Assembly (NCBI RefSeq): GCF_003590335.1 | Contig: NZ_MIET01000024.1 | Location: 1 to 64,000, forward strand | DNA length: 64,000 nt | From: Pseudoalteromonas sp. MSK9-3 | Lineage (GTDB): Bacteria; Pseudomonadota; Gammaproteobacteria; Enterobacterales; Alteromonadaceae | Reading direction: 5' to 3' | Shown: positions 55,561 through 64,000 of the stretch, in pieces | Layout: every line of letters begins with the position of its first letter | Position numbering within the stretch: position 1 is the first letter of the stretch | Program-made: the position numbers and the translations under genes | The notes under the pieces: model-generated | Databases searched by the model: none | Told to the model about the DNA's origin: nothing | Seen by the model: only the letters and a program-made list of their open reading frames with translations

Positions 55561-57303
55561 ATGAATATTAAAACGATATTAATTGAAAAAGCCAATGCGG
55601 CGATGGGTGCAGCTGGTATTCCTGAAGGTTCAAACCCAGCAGTAACGCAAAGTACACGCCCACAATTTGGTGATTACCAAATTAATGGCGCAATGGGTGC
55701 GGCAAAAGCACTGAAAACCAACCCGCGCGAACTGGCACAAAAAATTATTGATAATTTAGACGTATCAGACATTGCTGAAAAAACAGAAATTGCAGGTCCT
55801 GGGTTTATTAATATTCACCTAAAGCCTGAGTTTTTATCAAATAGTCTTGTGGCAGCAAACCAAGACCAGAAATTAGCGGTTGCTGAACATAGCCAGCCAC
55901 AGAAAGTCGTGGTTGATTTCTCTTCGCCTAACTTGGCGAAAGAAATGCATGTAGGGCACTTACGTTCGACGATTATTGGCGACTCTGTCGTGCGAGCTTT
56001 AGAGTTTCGTGGTGATACGGTAGTGCGTCAAAACCACATGGGTGATTGGGGTACGCAGTTTGGTATGTTGATCGCACATTTAGAAGACTTATTAAATCAA
56101 GGTGTTGATTTAGAGTCTGTGGCACTCGCTGACTTAGAAACATTTTATCGTGATGCGAAGAAGCGCTTTGATGACGAAGAAGGCTTTGCCGATAAAGCCC
56201 GCAATTACGTTGTAAAGCTACAAAGTGGTGATGCACATTGTCAGAAATTATGGACTTTGTTCATTGACACCTCTGTAAAGCATTCTGAAGAAGTGTATCA
56301 ACGTTTAAACGTAACGCTTACGCGCAATGACATCATGGCTGAAAGTGCTTATAACGGTGAACTGAATGCGATTATTTCATTGTTAAAAGACAAGAACATT
56401 GCGGTCGAAGACCAAGGTGCGCAAGTTGTATTTTTAGACGAGTTAGCGAATAAAGATGGTGAGCCATCGGTATTTATTGTGCAAAAATCTGGCGGTGGCT
56501 TTTTATATGCCACCACTGATTTAGCTGCATGTGACTATCGCTCAAATAAACTGGGTGCAGACCGCATCTTAATTTTTGTTGATGCCCGTCAAAGTTTGCA
56601 CTTCAACCAAGTTGAGTTAACTGCGCGTAAAGCCGGTTTACTGCGTGATGAAACCAGTTATGAGTTCAGCCCATTTGGCACCATGATGGGCAGTGATGGT
56701 AAACCATTTAAAACACGTACTGGTGGTACCGTTAAACTTGCGGACTTACTCGAAGAAGCCATTAGCCGTGCGACTGATAAGTTAGCTGATCGCGAGTCAG
56801 GGTTGTCGGACGCCGAACGTGCTGAAATTGCCCGAAAGGTGGGGATTGGTGCGGTTAAGTATGCTGATTTATCTAAGCACCGTACCAGCGACTATATTTT
56901 TAACTGGGACAGCATGTTGAGCTTTGAAGGCGCGACGGCACCATATCTGCAATATGCTTATACACGCGTACGCAGTATCTTCCGTAAAGCTGACATAGAT
57001 AGCAGTGCCTTAACTGCGACCATCAATATTGAGCAGCCACAAGAAAAAGCGCTGGCAATTAAGTTGTTACAACTAGAAGAAGTGTTGGATCTGATGATCA
57101 GTGAAGCCACACCACACGTATTATGTGGTTACTTGTACGAGTTAGCTAGTTTGTATATGACGTTCTACGAAGCTTGTCCAATCTTAAAAGACGATGTGGC
57201 AAGTGATGTACGAGATAGCCGTTTAGTGCTGTGTAACTTAGTTGCCAATACATTACGTACCGGCTTAGATTTATTGGGTATTGAAGTAATGGAGCAAATG
57301 TAA
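55561..57303 (+). CDS. argS: Arginyl-tRNA synthetase
   Basis: ArgS charges tRNA-Arg. The 580-residue protein has an N-terminal Add-1-like domain. The class I HIGH region follows in [19 protein letters not shown] (HVGH), with GDWGTQFG and [16 protein letters not shown] in the KMSKS-equivalent position. A C-terminal DALR anticodon domain ends [13 protein letters not shown]. The ATG at 55561 has AGGACGA upstream and matches the family start; an in-frame ATG at 55510 is rejected. A terminator follows. Confidence 0.97.
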   Translation: MNIKTILIEKANAAMGAAGIPEGSNPAVTQSTRPQFGDYQINGAMGAAKALKTNPRELAQKIIDNLDVSDIAEKTEIAGPGFINIHLKPEFLSNSLVAANQDQKLAVAEHSQPQKVVVDFSSPNLAKEMHVGHLRSTIIGDSVVRALEFRGDTVVRQNHMGDWGTQFGMLIAHLEDLLNQGVDLESVALADLETFYRDAKKRFDDEEGFADKARNYVVKLQSGDAHCQKLWTLFIDTSVKHSEEVYQRLNVTLTRNDIMAESAYNGELNAIISLLKDKNIAVEDQGAQVVFLDELANKDGEPSVFIVQKSGGGFLYATTDLAACDYRSNKLGADRILIFVDARQSLHFNQVELTARKAGLLRDETSYEFSPFGTMMGSDGKPFKTRTGGTVKLADLLEEAISRATDKLADRESGLSDAERAEIARKVGIGAVKYADLSKHRTSDYIFNWDSMLSFEGATAPYLQYAYTRVRSIFRKADIDSSALTATINIEQPQEKALAIKLLQLEEVLDLMISEATPHVLCGYLYELASLYMTFYEACPILKDDVASDVRDSRLVLCNLVANTLRTGLDLLGIEVMEQM

Positions 57304-57350
57304 TCTACATTTGTATGCATTAGGACAACCCCTGATTCGATAAATTAAAG

Positions 57351-57382
57351 CCGCATTGCAACCTTGTTGATGCGGTTTTTTT
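57351..57382 (+). terminator. Rho-independent terminator of argS
   Basis: CCGCAT (57351-57356) pairs with ATGCGG (57370-57375), and CAAC pairs with GTTG inside, followed by seven T. It lies between argS and pdxH. Confidence 0.82.
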
Positions 57383-57395
57383 GTAAGGAAATACC

Positions 57396-58034
57396 ATGAA
57401 GCTTGAAGATATTCGCCGCGAGTATAGTAAAGGTGGGCTGCGCCGTGAGATGTTAGCTGATGAACCCACTGCGCAATTCGAAGCGTGGTTACAACAAGCC
57501 GTCGACGCAAAATTCAGCGACCCTACCGCCATGGTTGTGGCAACCGTTGATGAAACGGGCCAACCCTCACAGCGTATTGTGCTGTTAAAGCATTTAGATG
57601 AGAAAGGGTTTGTATTTTTTACTAATACGGGATCGCGTAAAGCACAAGAGCTTAAAGGTAACAATAAGGTGAGCTTACACTTCCCTTGGCATGCCATTGA
57701 GCGTCAAGTGATTGTGTATGGTGAAGCTAAACCGCTTTCGACGGCTGCGGTTGCCAAATACTTTTTGTCTCGCCCGCAAGAAAGTCAATTGGCTGCATGG
57801 GCATCGCAACAATCACGCCCAGTTTCATCTCGTAAAGCCTTGATGGAGACATTTCATGCGATGAAAGCAAAATTCTCTAATGGCGATATTCCGCTTCCTG
57901 ATTTTTGGGGGGGGTATTGTGTAGAGCCAAGCAAAATCGAGTTTTGGCAAGGGGGGGATCATCGCTTACATGACCGGTTTATGTACATTAAGCAGCCAGA
58001 TAGTACGTGGAGTATTGAACGGTTGAACCCGTAA
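57396..58034 (+). CDS. pdxH: Pyridoxamine 5'-phosphate oxidase
   Basis: PdxH is an FMN enzyme that oxidises pyridoxine or pyridoxamine phosphate to pyridoxal phosphate. The 212-residue protein shows LRREML near the N terminus, [21 protein letters not shown] (FMN-binding, about 45-65), [13 protein letters not shown] and [15 protein letters not shown]. Its C terminus [19 protein letters not shown] carries the conserved RLNP end. TAAGGA lies 6 bases before the ATG. The TatD-type gene follows 21 bases downstream and may be cotranscribed. Confidence 0.97.
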   Translation: MKLEDIRREYSKGGLRREMLADEPTAQFEAWLQQAVDAKFSDPTAMVVATVDETGQPSQRIVLLKHLDEKGFVFFTNTGSRKAQELKGNNKVSLHFPWHAIERQVIVYGEAKPLSTAAVAKYFLSRPQESQLAAWASQQSRPVSSRKALMETFHAMKAKFSNGDIPLPDFWGGYCVEPSKIEFWQGGDHRLHDRFMYIKQPDSTWSIERLNP

Positions 58035-58055
58035 TGCTGCTAGGGGGTCTGTAAC

Positions 58056-58820
58056 ATGCGCTTTTTTGATAGTCATTGTCATCTAGATTTTCCTGAATTA
58101 GCTGAGGGGCTAGTAGAGCATTTAAGCGAAGCACACAGTGCTGGCGTGAGTGATTTCTTAGTCCCCGGTGTGACATTGGCACAAAGTAAGTCTTTAGTGG
58201 CATTTAAGCAGCAGTATGCAAGTTGTCATATTGCGCTGGGCTTGCACCCCTACTTTATTGCTCAGCATCATGATGACCATTTTGCTGAGCTTGCCGAGTT
58301 TGCAGCGGCGCATGTAGAGCGACTTGTTGCGATTGGAGAGTGTGGCATAGATGCGACATGTAAGCAGTTAGACTTTCAACAGTCTTTGTTTCAGCAGCAC
58401 ATTACACTGGCCAATACACTAAAGTTACCATTAATTGTTCACCACCGACAAAGCCACCATTTGATAGCCCAAAGTTTTAAACTCACTCCCCCGTTATATG
58501 GCGGCGTTATTCATGCTTTTTCGGGATCGCTGCAACAAGCGCAGTACTATATTCAAAAAGGGTTTAAGTTAGGCGTAGGCGGTACGATCAGTTATGCAAG
58601 GGCGAACAAAACCAAGAGGGTTTTTGCTCAAGTGCCACTCGATGCATTGTTATTAGAAACAGATGCCCCCTCTATGCCGTTAGCCGGTTATCAAGGGCAA
58701 ATAAATGTACCAAAACGTTTAGCTGAGGTGTTTACTCATTTGTGCCGTTTACGTGATGAGCCAGTCGATACCATTGCAGAGCAGCTTTATGCGTCGTCTT
58801 GTGCGCTTTTTCGAATTTGA
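58056..58820 (+). CDS. yjjV: TatD-family metal-dependent hydrolase (YjjV type)
   Basis: TatD proteins are metal-dependent nucleases of the amidohydrolase fold. The 254-residue protein begins with the metal site DSHCHLD. It also has ALGLHPYFIAQH, AIGECGID, LPLIVHHRQSHH, GVIHAFSGS and LLLETDAPSMPL, all in family order. The YjjV subgroup fits by length and by the nearby prfC and serB, which are also in the same region of the E. coli chromosome. Its last 34 bases overlap the convergent ytjB gene. Confidence 0.9.
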   Translation: MRFFDSHCHLDFPELAEGLVEHLSEAHSAGVSDFLVPGVTLAQSKSLVAFKQQYASCHIALGLHPYFIAQHHDDHFAELAEFAAAHVERLVAIGECGIDATCKQLDFQQSLFQQHITLANTLKLPLIVHHRQSHHLIAQSFKLTPPLYGGVIHAFSGSLQQAQYYIQKGFKLGVGGTISYARANKTKRVFAQVPLDALLLETDAPSMPLAGYQGQINVPKRLAEVFTHLCRLRDEPVDTIAEQLYASSCALFRI

Positions 58821-59407
58821 CGTTTTACTTCCCAGCGTTTTAAACCACGGCCAATCTGCCAAGTAAACACACAGGTGATCATTAACATAAGCAATACCAT
58901 TCGGCCTAGCTCATGAAAATGCTGGTGGCTTTGAGCCATCGCAGATTCAGTTAAATAGACGACACTGACAAAGCCGATTGGCTGCTCGCTCGCATCAACA
59001 ATTTGTACAATAATGGGCGTTTTTATTTTGCTGATCCCAGGAAGTGCAGTTGGTAATCCTTGAATATTTTCTTGTGGGGTAAAACCATCATTACTGATTT
59101 TTAACTTACCCTGTTGGCTATAAATACTGACTCCCATCACAAAGGGGTCATGGGCTAAATGGTTGGTGAGCTTTCTTAACGCTGGAATGTCATCGCGCTG
59201 TAGTGGCTGAGCAGCATTGAGGGCAAGTTGTGTGGTGAGGCTTTTAGCTGCACTGTCGGCTTGCTTATGAAGCAGTTGGTGTGATTCAAAGCTGGTATTA
59301 AACGCGATTTTTGTTAATAAAATAAAGCAGCCTGCTGCAATAATTAACCGGATCATTCTACGGCCACGGGAGGAGGTGATCAAATCGATAGCTTGTGTAT
59401 TTTTCAT
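58787..59407 (-). CDS. ytjB: YtjB family membrane protein
   Basis: The 206-residue protein has a membrane helix at about 19-38, a periplasmic domain of about 130 residues and a second helix at about 169-187. A basic cytoplasmic tail (GRGLKRWEVKRQIRK) follows. This layout and its position divergent from serB match YtjB (Smp) of E. coli, whose function is unclear. The periplasmic part contains LRKLTNHLAHDPFVMGVSIY (from about residue 81), a typical stretch. The topology resembles the sensor part of chemoreceptors or kinases without an output domain. Confidence 0.85.
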   Translation of the reverse strand: MKNTQAIDLITSSRGRRMIRLIIAAGCFILLTKIAFNTSFESHQLLHKQADSAAKSLTTQLALNAAQPLQRDDIPALRKLTNHLAHDPFVMGVSIYSQQGKLKISNDGFTPQENIQGLPTALPGISKIKTPIIVQIVDASEQPIGFVSVVYLTESAMAQSHQHFHELGRMVLLMLMITCVFTWQIGRGLKRWEVKRQIRKSAQDDA

Positions 59408-59481
59408 AGTGCCCCTGATGTTTGCTGACAGGTTACACCTGAGATGGTAAAAAGGGTCAGCACGTTACTTAGGAGCCAAAC

Positions 59482-60516
59482 ATGTCGCCCGTTAGTCTTA
59501 CTCACCTTAGTGAAAAACCCTTGTCACAGGTCCTTACCTTAACAAAATGGTATCAAGTTGAAAATGCACAATTGCATTTGAAAGATAAAGCCCCTTTGCG
59601 TCAACAAGGGATATTTATCAGTGTATTTGGCGATGAGCTAACAGCAATGAGTGCCGTTGCACTACTTTCGTTTGCTGCACAGTATAAGGTTGTGGTGTCT
59701 TCTTTGTGCTTGTATCAACCCGACTCTCAATTGCCTGCGGGGTTAGTATTACATAGTGATAGTCACTTGAGTGACACCATGATGAGTGAGTTTCGGCATG
59801 GATTGAGAGGGGTCGCAGCGGATCAAGGTTTGCAAGGCACATGTATTACCAATCCAGCTGATTTAAAGCAAAAAGGCCTCATGGTGATGGATATGGACTC
59901 TACAGCCATTACGATAGAATGCATTGATGAAATCGCGCGGTTAGCCGGTGTGTATGACGAGGTTGCAAGTGTGACGGCACAAGCAATGGCTGGTAAATTG
60001 GCATTTAATGACAGCTTGCATCAACGGGTGGGTAAGCTCGAAGGTGTTGAGTTATCCCTTATTCAAACCTTAAAAGATGATTTGCCTTTAATGCCTGGTA
60101 TTCAAGCTTTATGTCATATATTAAAAAGCCATGATTGGCATTTGGTAATAGCATCCGGTGGTTTTACTTGGTTTGCAGAGGCACTGCAAAAGCCTCTTCA
60201 GTTAGATGCGTATTATGCCAATGAATTGGAAATTTCCGATAACAGATTAACAGGTCATGTGATTGGAGATATCGTTAATGCGCAGCGCAAAGCGGATATT
60301 TTATCGGATATTAGAGCTAAATTAGCGTTACCTAAGCATCAGTGCGTCGCGATTGGTGATGGCGCTAATGATTTAGTGATGATGGCTGAAGCAGGTATTG
60401 GTATTGCCGTGCACGGTAAGCCCAAAGTGGTTGCTCAAGCCGATGCGGCAATTTGCCAAGGGTCATTATTACAAGTGCTTTATTTACTCGCTATACCAGC
60501 GAAATCGGATGATTAA
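59482..60516 (+). CDS. serB: Phosphoserine phosphatase
   Basis: SerB removes phosphate from O-phosphoserine in the last step of serine synthesis. The 344-residue protein has an N-terminal ACT-like domain. The HAD phosphatase motifs are VMDMDSTAI with Asp137 and Asp139, VIASGGFTWF (motif II) and AIGDGANDLVMMAEAG (motif IV), with the family's IECIDEIARLAGV between. It is divergent from ytjB, 74 bases apart. Confidence 0.96.
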   Translation: MSPVSLTHLSEKPLSQVLTLTKWYQVENAQLHLKDKAPLRQQGIFISVFGDELTAMSAVALLSFAAQYKVVVSSLCLYQPDSQLPAGLVLHSDSHLSDTMMSEFRHGLRGVAADQGLQGTCITNPADLKQKGLMVMDMDSTAITIECIDEIARLAGVYDEVASVTAQAMAGKLAFNDSLHQRVGKLEGVELSLIQTLKDDLPLMPGIQALCHILKSHDWHLVIASGGFTWFAEALQKPLQLDAYYANELEISDNRLTGHVIGDIVNAQRKADILSDIRAKLALPKHQCVAIGDGANDLVMMAEAGIGIAVHGKPKVVAQADAAICQGSLLQVLYLLAIPAKSDD

Positions 60517-60554
60517 TACAATAGGGCATGTGTTGTGCGGGTTACGCTTATAAA

Positions 60555-60585
60555 ACAGAGCTGTCACTCAGTGAAGCAGCTCTGT
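60555..60585. repeat. Inverted repeat between convergent serB and ibpA
   Basis: ACAGAGCTG (60555-60563) pairs with CAGCTCTGT (60577-60585), and TCAC pairs with GTGA inside. The hairpin is long and stable but has no T-run. It may act as a transcription barrier for the converging genes. Confidence 0.6.
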
Positions 60586-60619
60586 ATGTCACAACATGAA
60601 AAAAGGTTTGGAGAGCGAG

Positions 60620-61066
60620 TTAATCTTGCAATAAATTACCGGTATTAATTGCGATCTTTCTAGGCTTGAGTGCTTCAGGCACTTCACGCTGTAGATCAAT
60701 TATTAGTAAACCGTTATCTAATTCAGCACCAAGGATGCGAACATGATCCCCTAATTGGAACTTACGTTCGAAGTTGCGCTCAGCAATACCTTGATGGATA
60801 AATTGTCGCTGCGCAGTGTTATCATTTGCGGCTTTTTCACCTTTAACCAATAAAGTGTTATTTTCTGACTCGATAGACAATTCAGCATCATTGAATCCGG
60901 CAACAGCCATGGTAATTTGATACCTGTCGTTATCTAGTGCTTCAATATTGTATGGTGGGTAGCTAGGTTGCTTTTCGCCATTGCGCTGTGCCGCTTCCAT
61001 TAACGATGATAAGTGGTCAAAACCAATGAATGAGCGGTGTAGTGGTGTTAAGTCGATAGTTCGCAT
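60620..61066 (-). CDS. ibpA: Small heat-shock protein, Hsp20 (IbpA type)
   Basis: IbpA-type chaperones hold unfolding proteins for refolding by DnaK and ClpB. The 148-residue protein has the N-terminal FIGFDHLSSLMEAAQ, the alpha-crystallin domain starting YPPYNIEALDNDRYQITMAV (about residues 36-55), GIAERNFERKFQLGDHV and a C-terminal extension with the anchoring motif KIAI. These features match IbpA/IbpB closely. The leader carries a heat-shock promoter and an RNA-thermometer-like structure, described separately. Confidence 0.95.
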   Translation of the reverse strand: MRTIDLTPLHRSFIGFDHLSSLMEAAQRNGEKQPSYPPYNIEALDNDRYQITMAVAGFNDAELSIESENNTLLVKGEKAANDNTAQRQFIHQGIAERNFERKFQLGDHVRILGAELDNGLLIIDLQREVPEALKPRKIAINTGNLLQD

Positions 61067-61178
61067 ATTTGCATCCTCATAAAGCGATTAATGATGGTGT
61101 TTATTCTTTTTGATAAGCAATAAACATCAATATAAACATATAGTTAATTTTAATTTTGGACCCTGCCGGCGTCCTAAA
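61067..61178 (-). promoter_or_regulatory. ROSE-like RNA thermometer in the hsp20 leader
   Basis: The transcript from near 61178 would have about 112 untranslated bases. These hold a GC hairpin (GGAC...GTCC, 61158-61174) and a second hairpin (TGTTTATT with AATAAACA). Close to the start codon the minus strand reads TCGCT-TTATG-AGGATG. TCGCT fits the ROSE motif UYGCU and faces the AGGA ribosome site across a 5-base loop. ROSE elements upstream of ibpA-like genes melt on heating. The structure was judged by eye and not folded by computer. Confidence 0.5.
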
Positions 61179-61184
61179 ACATAT

Positions 61185-61211
61185 CTATGGTCAGCGTAGA
61201 GGTATTTCAAG
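61185..61211 (-). promoter_or_regulatory. Sigma32-type heat-shock promoter
   Basis: On the minus strand, CTTGAA (61206-61211) is an exact sigma32 -35 core. After 13 bases comes GACCATAG (61185-61192), a partial match to the -10 CCCCATnT. The spacing is right for sigma32. Confidence 0.65.
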
Positions 61212-61435
61212 GAAAAGTTTTAAATTAATTTTTTATACTTGCTTAACCTACTGACTTAATTTGCATTTTGATTGTGAATAAAGCGAGGTTTTGAACTAAA
61301 GTGACATGAAGAGCTGTTATTTTCCTTATTAAAAATACTGTGATCTAGCATGTCATAAAAGAAAAGGGATTCAGAATAGCCCAACAGTAAAGCGTGTTAA
61401 TTTAGGGCTCAATTTAATTGGAAACAGGACTCCGT

Positions 61436-62221
61436 GTGCTATCTAAAAACTTACAACACTATATACGGCACACTGTTATTTATACGAGTTTGATCATCCC
61501 TATCAGGCGACTTTTTTACTCAGGTCCATGGCAAAAATCGGTTATTCATTACTATCAACGGAAATACCCGCTAAACGTCACAAAAAATGATGTGTTGAAC
61601 GTACCATTGTCATCAAGTGTATTGCTTGCACAGCCAACAGATCTTATGCTGGATACCTTGCTCGAAGCACATTGTCTTTGTGGCTTACAAATTAAGCCAA
61701 ACGTCTGTGATCAGTTGAGTCGATTGTTTATAGAATTGAACGTAAACTTTTACGAAAACCCGCATAGAAACCACTCGATTGTTAGGGGCTTGGCAGAAGA
61801 TCCTCTGGTAATGGCACTTGTGAGTTATTATTTTAAGTCGACCCCAGAGTTAGACAGTTCTTATTTTGTTCGAACTTTACCAGAGCATGAACATGCAATT
61901 ACACGAGCAACCACGTTTCATCGTGATTTCCCTGATTTTATTTCACTTACTCTGATGGTGTATTTATCTGATGTTGATGGGGAGTGTAGCCCTCATGAAG
62001 TGATCCCAGAACCCTTTATGCTAAATTCATGGCGAACCATGTTAGGTGATTTTGGGCGGATATACGCAAGTAAAACGACTAGAAGCACGCCTGTATCGGT
62101 TGTGGCAGCAAAGGGGCATGTTGCGTTAGAAAATATTCAACTTTTACATCGACGTGCTGTAGGTAAACAAGCGAGGGAAGTGATATTTCTTAATTACCGG
62201 TTAAGGAAGTCATCGAAGTAG
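61436..62221 (+). CDS. Putative Fe(II)/2-oxoglutarate dioxygenase, PhyH-like
   Basis: The 261-residue protein has FHRDFPDF with His162 and Asp164 forming an HxD pair. Downstream lies LLHRRAVGKQAREVIFLNYR, with His238 and Arg247, the usual third iron ligand and 2-oxoglutarate-binding arginine of phytanoyl-CoA-type dioxygenases. The strand SLTLMVYLSDVDGECSPHEV between them also fits that family. The substrate is unknown. I chose the GTG at 61436 because AGGA lies 6 bases upstream; an in-frame TTG at 61418 is possible. The N-terminal 60 residues are basic and aromatic-rich. No gene partner lies on its strand nearby. Confidence 0.65.
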   Translation: MLSKNLQHYIRHTVIYTSLIIPIRRLFYSGPWQKSVIHYYQRKYPLNVTKNDVLNVPLSSSVLLAQPTDLMLDTLLEAHCLCGLQIKPNVCDQLSRLFIELNVNFYENPHRNHSIVRGLAEDPLVMALVSYYFKSTPELDSSYFVRTLPEHEHAITRATTFHRDFPDFISLTLMVYLSDVDGECSPHEVIPEPFMLNSWRTMLGDFGRIYASKTTRSTPVSVVAAKGHVALENIQLLHRRAVGKQAREVIFLNYRLRKSSK

Positions 62222-62247
62222 TGCAGCAAAATAAACGTGTGGCAGGT

Positions 62248-62721
62248 TTATTCAATGGCTGAAATACAGCTTTTACATAACTCTAAATAGGCATGAATGT
62301 TGTCGCAGGCCCAGAGTTGTTGGCGTTTTTGTTCTTGTAAAATAACGGTTTTAAACTCAGTAAAGGGTATGTCAGAAAAGTGAGATAGATAATACTCGAA
62401 CGCTTTTTTGACCGTTCTGTTATCTAATGCGGCATCACTAATGACGGAGTCGCTTGCATCGATTAACAATCGCGTGCACACAACAAACCGTTCGTTTGGT
62501 GCACTCTCTTTTTGAATTCTGGCCATGCGCTCTTTTAGCATTAATTGCTCTTCTTTTGCTAACTCCATAACAATGCCGCCCAAATGCGTTTTTTGGCGAC
62601 TTGCGGACTCTAATTTAGCATTGGCACGTTTTAGCTCTCGTTTTATGTTTTCACCTCTAACAAACAGTAAAATCATTAAAAAAACTGAAAAAACGATACC
62701 ACCGACGACAGCCATTGACAT
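62248..62721 (-). CDS. Membrane-anchored coiled-coil protein of unknown function
   Basis: The 157-residue protein has one N-terminal membrane helix (about residues 3-21) directly followed by a charged coiled coil (about 24-75, starting RGENIKRELKRANAKLES). A C-terminal helical domain of about 80 residues carries the cysteines of LWACDNIHAYLELCKSC. I do not recognise the family. It is convergent with the dioxygenase-like gene 26 bases away. The 364 bases between its start and pdhR hold the pdhR promoter. Confidence 0.65.
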   Translation of the reverse strand: MSMAVVGGIVFSVFLMILLFVRGENIKRELKRANAKLESASRQKTHLGGIVMELAKEEQLMLKERMARIQKESAPNERFVVCTRLLIDASDSVISDAALDNRTVKKAFEYYLSHFSDIPFTEFKTVILQEQKRQQLWACDNIHAYLELCKSCISAIE

Positions 62722-62954
62722 AGTGCACCTTTAATTACGTTCAGGGTTTCTCTCATTATTGTTTATAAAGGGGCTTATTACAAAGAGGGACGTAAGCGCA
62801 TTAGCGTATAATATCTAGCACGTTTAAAAGTGCTCACGGTGTTTTAAAAACGCTCGACTGGTCAGACCTTTTTTATAACGCTTCTCAAATGTATATTTTT
62901 GTATAAAGTTTAGACTCTAGTTTGCGGTTGTTTAAGGCAATAATACGCAGATTT

Positions 62955-63007
62955 TTGACAGTACAGCTTGATTTTGGTACCGTATTGTCCAAATTTGGTA
63001 TGACCAA
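62955..63007 (+). promoter_or_regulatory. pdhR promoter with PdhR operator
   Basis: A -35 TTGACA (62955-62960) is followed after 17 bases by a weak -10 TACCGT (62978-62983). Just after the expected start of transcription lies TTGGTATGACCAA (62995-63007), the known PdhR-box form. Binding there would block the promoter, as in the autoregulation known for E. coli pdhR. Confidence 0.75.
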
Positions 63008-63085
63008 TTTACCTTTTGGTTTTAATACTCCAACTTACTGATGGTTTCAGCGGTTGGCAATACACCTAAATTCGGCGATTGATTA

Positions 63086-63835
63086 ATGTCTTTAAAGATA
63101 AAAGCAGCTAAGTTATCAGATGTTATTTTGGAACAACTCGAAAACATGATCTTAGAAGGGTCATTGATGCCGGGTGCTAAGTTGCCGCCAGAAAGAGAGC
63201 TTGCCAAACAGTTTGATGTGTCTCGCCCTTCATTACGAGAAGCGATTCAAAAGCTAGAAGCGAAAGGACTGGTTACACGGCGTCAAGGTGGCGGAACGTA
63301 TGTAAAAAATCAATTAGAAGAAGGGCTCACTGATCCATTGTTTGATTTGATCAGTAAACACCCTGAATCTCAATTTGATTTACTTGAGTTTCGTCATGCG
63401 CTGGAAGGTATTGCTGCTTATTACGCCGCATTACGCGGTACCGGCACTGATTTTGAAAAAGTACAACATAGTTTTGATCGTATTGCCTCTGTTCAAGGTG
63501 ATTTAGCACAAACGGCGACCGCGATTAACACATTTCATTTTACCGTAGCAGAAGCGTCACATAATGTGGTGTTACTGCATTTAATGCGCGGAATGCAAAC
63601 GTTATTGGAACAAAATGTATTGCAGAACTTAACGGTTCTAGTACAAAAATCAGATGTCAGTGAGCAGCTGGCTGAACATCGTAAAGTGTTAATGGATGCT
63701 GTGATCAATGGTAATCCAGAGCAAGCACGGTTAGCGAGTAATGCACACTTGGCGTTCATTGAAGAAGCCTTATTACAAGCAGGTAAAGAGCGCTCTCGAA
63801 TAGAGCGAAGCCTAAGACGGACCAAGCAACAGTAA
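63086..63835 (+). CDS. pdhR: Pyruvate dehydrogenase complex repressor PdhR
   Basis: PdhR is a GntR/FadR-type repressor released from DNA by pyruvate. The 249-residue protein has the winged-helix domain with EGSLMPGAKLPPERELAKQF (from about residue 26), VSRPSLREAIQKLEAKGL and RRQGGGTYV. A C-terminal FCD domain with EFRHALEGIAAYYAA, HFTVAEASHN and HRKVLMDAVINGNPEQAR holds the ligand site. aceE begins 62 bases after its stop, as in the pdhR-aceEF-lpd operon. The operator in front of it predicts self-control. Confidence 0.95.
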   Translation: MSLKIKAAKLSDVILEQLENMILEGSLMPGAKLPPERELAKQFDVSRPSLREAIQKLEAKGLVTRRQGGGTYVKNQLEEGLTDPLFDLISKHPESQFDLLEFRHALEGIAAYYAALRGTGTDFEKVQHSFDRIASVQGDLAQTATAINTFHFTVAEASHNVVLLHLMRGMQTLLEQNVLQNLTVLVQKSDVSEQLAEHRKVLMDAVINGNPEQARLASNAHLAFIEEALLQAGKERSRIERSLRRTKQQ

Positions 63836-63897
63836 TTAAGTTGGTTTGTTAAAACTGAATAAATAAATTCGTATTTTAAACATAAGGAACACTCCAT

Positions 63898-64000
63898 ATG
63901 TCTGAAGTCAATAAATTTGACGTAGACGCGTTAGAAACCAAAGAGTGGTTGCAAGCGCTTGAGTCGGTAGTAAAAGAAGAAGGTGTAGAGCGCGCTCAGT
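63898..64000 (+). CDS. aceE: Pyruvate dehydrogenase E1 component, N terminus only
   Basis: AceE is the thiamine-dependent E1 subunit that decarboxylates pyruvate. Only 34 residues are in the window, beginning MSEVNKFDVDALETKEWLQA and continuing ESVVKEEGVERAQ. This matches AceE starts in content, notably ALETKEWLQALESV with a following ERAQ. TAAGGAA lies upstream of the ATG. The window edge truncates it. The position directly after pdhR supports the call. Confidence 0.9.
   Translation, partial: MSEVNKFDVDALETKEWLQALESVVKEEGVERAQ

Overview
The window looks like a chromosomal segment of a marine gammaproteobacterium of the order Alteromonadales, most likely Pseudoalteromonas. This rests on moderate AT richness, Alteromonadales-type families (DUF3545, DUF3087, BPSS1780-type membrane protein, sodium-pumping oxaloacetate decarboxylase), large hybrid sensor kinases, and conserved gammaproteobacterial blocks: srmB/trmN6, fldB/xerD-dsbC-recJ-prfB-lysS, recX-alaS-lysC-csrA, ytjB/serB and pdhR-aceE. 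The genus is an inference; no 16S gene is present.

Layout. 1-192: one end of an IS5-family insertion sequence, cut by the window edge. 0.4-6.1 kb: two related proteins of unknown function, transaldolase, YaaA, a cysteine-patterned lipoprotein and an MFS transporter. 6.0-10 kb: an unknown gene divergent from a complete hcnABC operon (hydrogen cyanide synthase), the most striking accessory locus here, with an FNR/ANR-like site in its promoter region. 10-19.7 kb: conserved RNA, recombination, disulfide and translation genes, including the prfB programmed frameshift. 20.2 kb: tRNA-Ser(GCU). 20.5-24.2 kb: a probable muropeptide-salvage locus (NamZ-like exo-muramidase, MurR/RpiR regulator, NhaC-type transporter). 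24.3-26.1 kb: TonB, an ECF sigma factor and a probable anti-sigma factor. 26.7-29.9 kb: a three-gene operon of outer-membrane protein, small PstS-like protein and membrane diguanylate cyclase. 30.2-36.3 kb: ribA, a membrane protein, recX, alaS, lysC and csrA. 37.2-40.4 kb: oadGAB with two PdhR-like palindromes upstream. 40.9-43.8 kb: a BarA-type hybrid kinase. 44.0-44.7 kb: seven alternating tRNA-Phe and tRNA-Thr genes. 45.3-53.6 kb: an orphan gene, a degenerate response-regulator/kinase protein and an 1860-residue one-piece two-component system. 53.8-60.5 kb: prfC, argS, pdxH, a TatD-type nuclease, ytjB and serB. 60.6-61.2 kb: an Hsp20 gene with a sigma32-like promoter and a leader resembling a ROSE RNA thermometer. 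61.4-64 kb: a PhyH-like putative dioxygenase, an unknown membrane protein, autoregulated pdhR and the start of aceE.

Connections. PdhR (63.1 kb) has a typical operator in front of its own gene, and near-identical palindromes lie in front of oadGAB. This suggests that pyruvate level controls both pyruvate dehydrogenase and oxaloacetate decarboxylation to pyruvate. The hcn operon would make cyanide from glycine, probably under low oxygen. The namZ/murR/nhaC group would release, sense and import cell-wall amino sugars. All functions are inferred from sequence recognised by eye; no database search was run.
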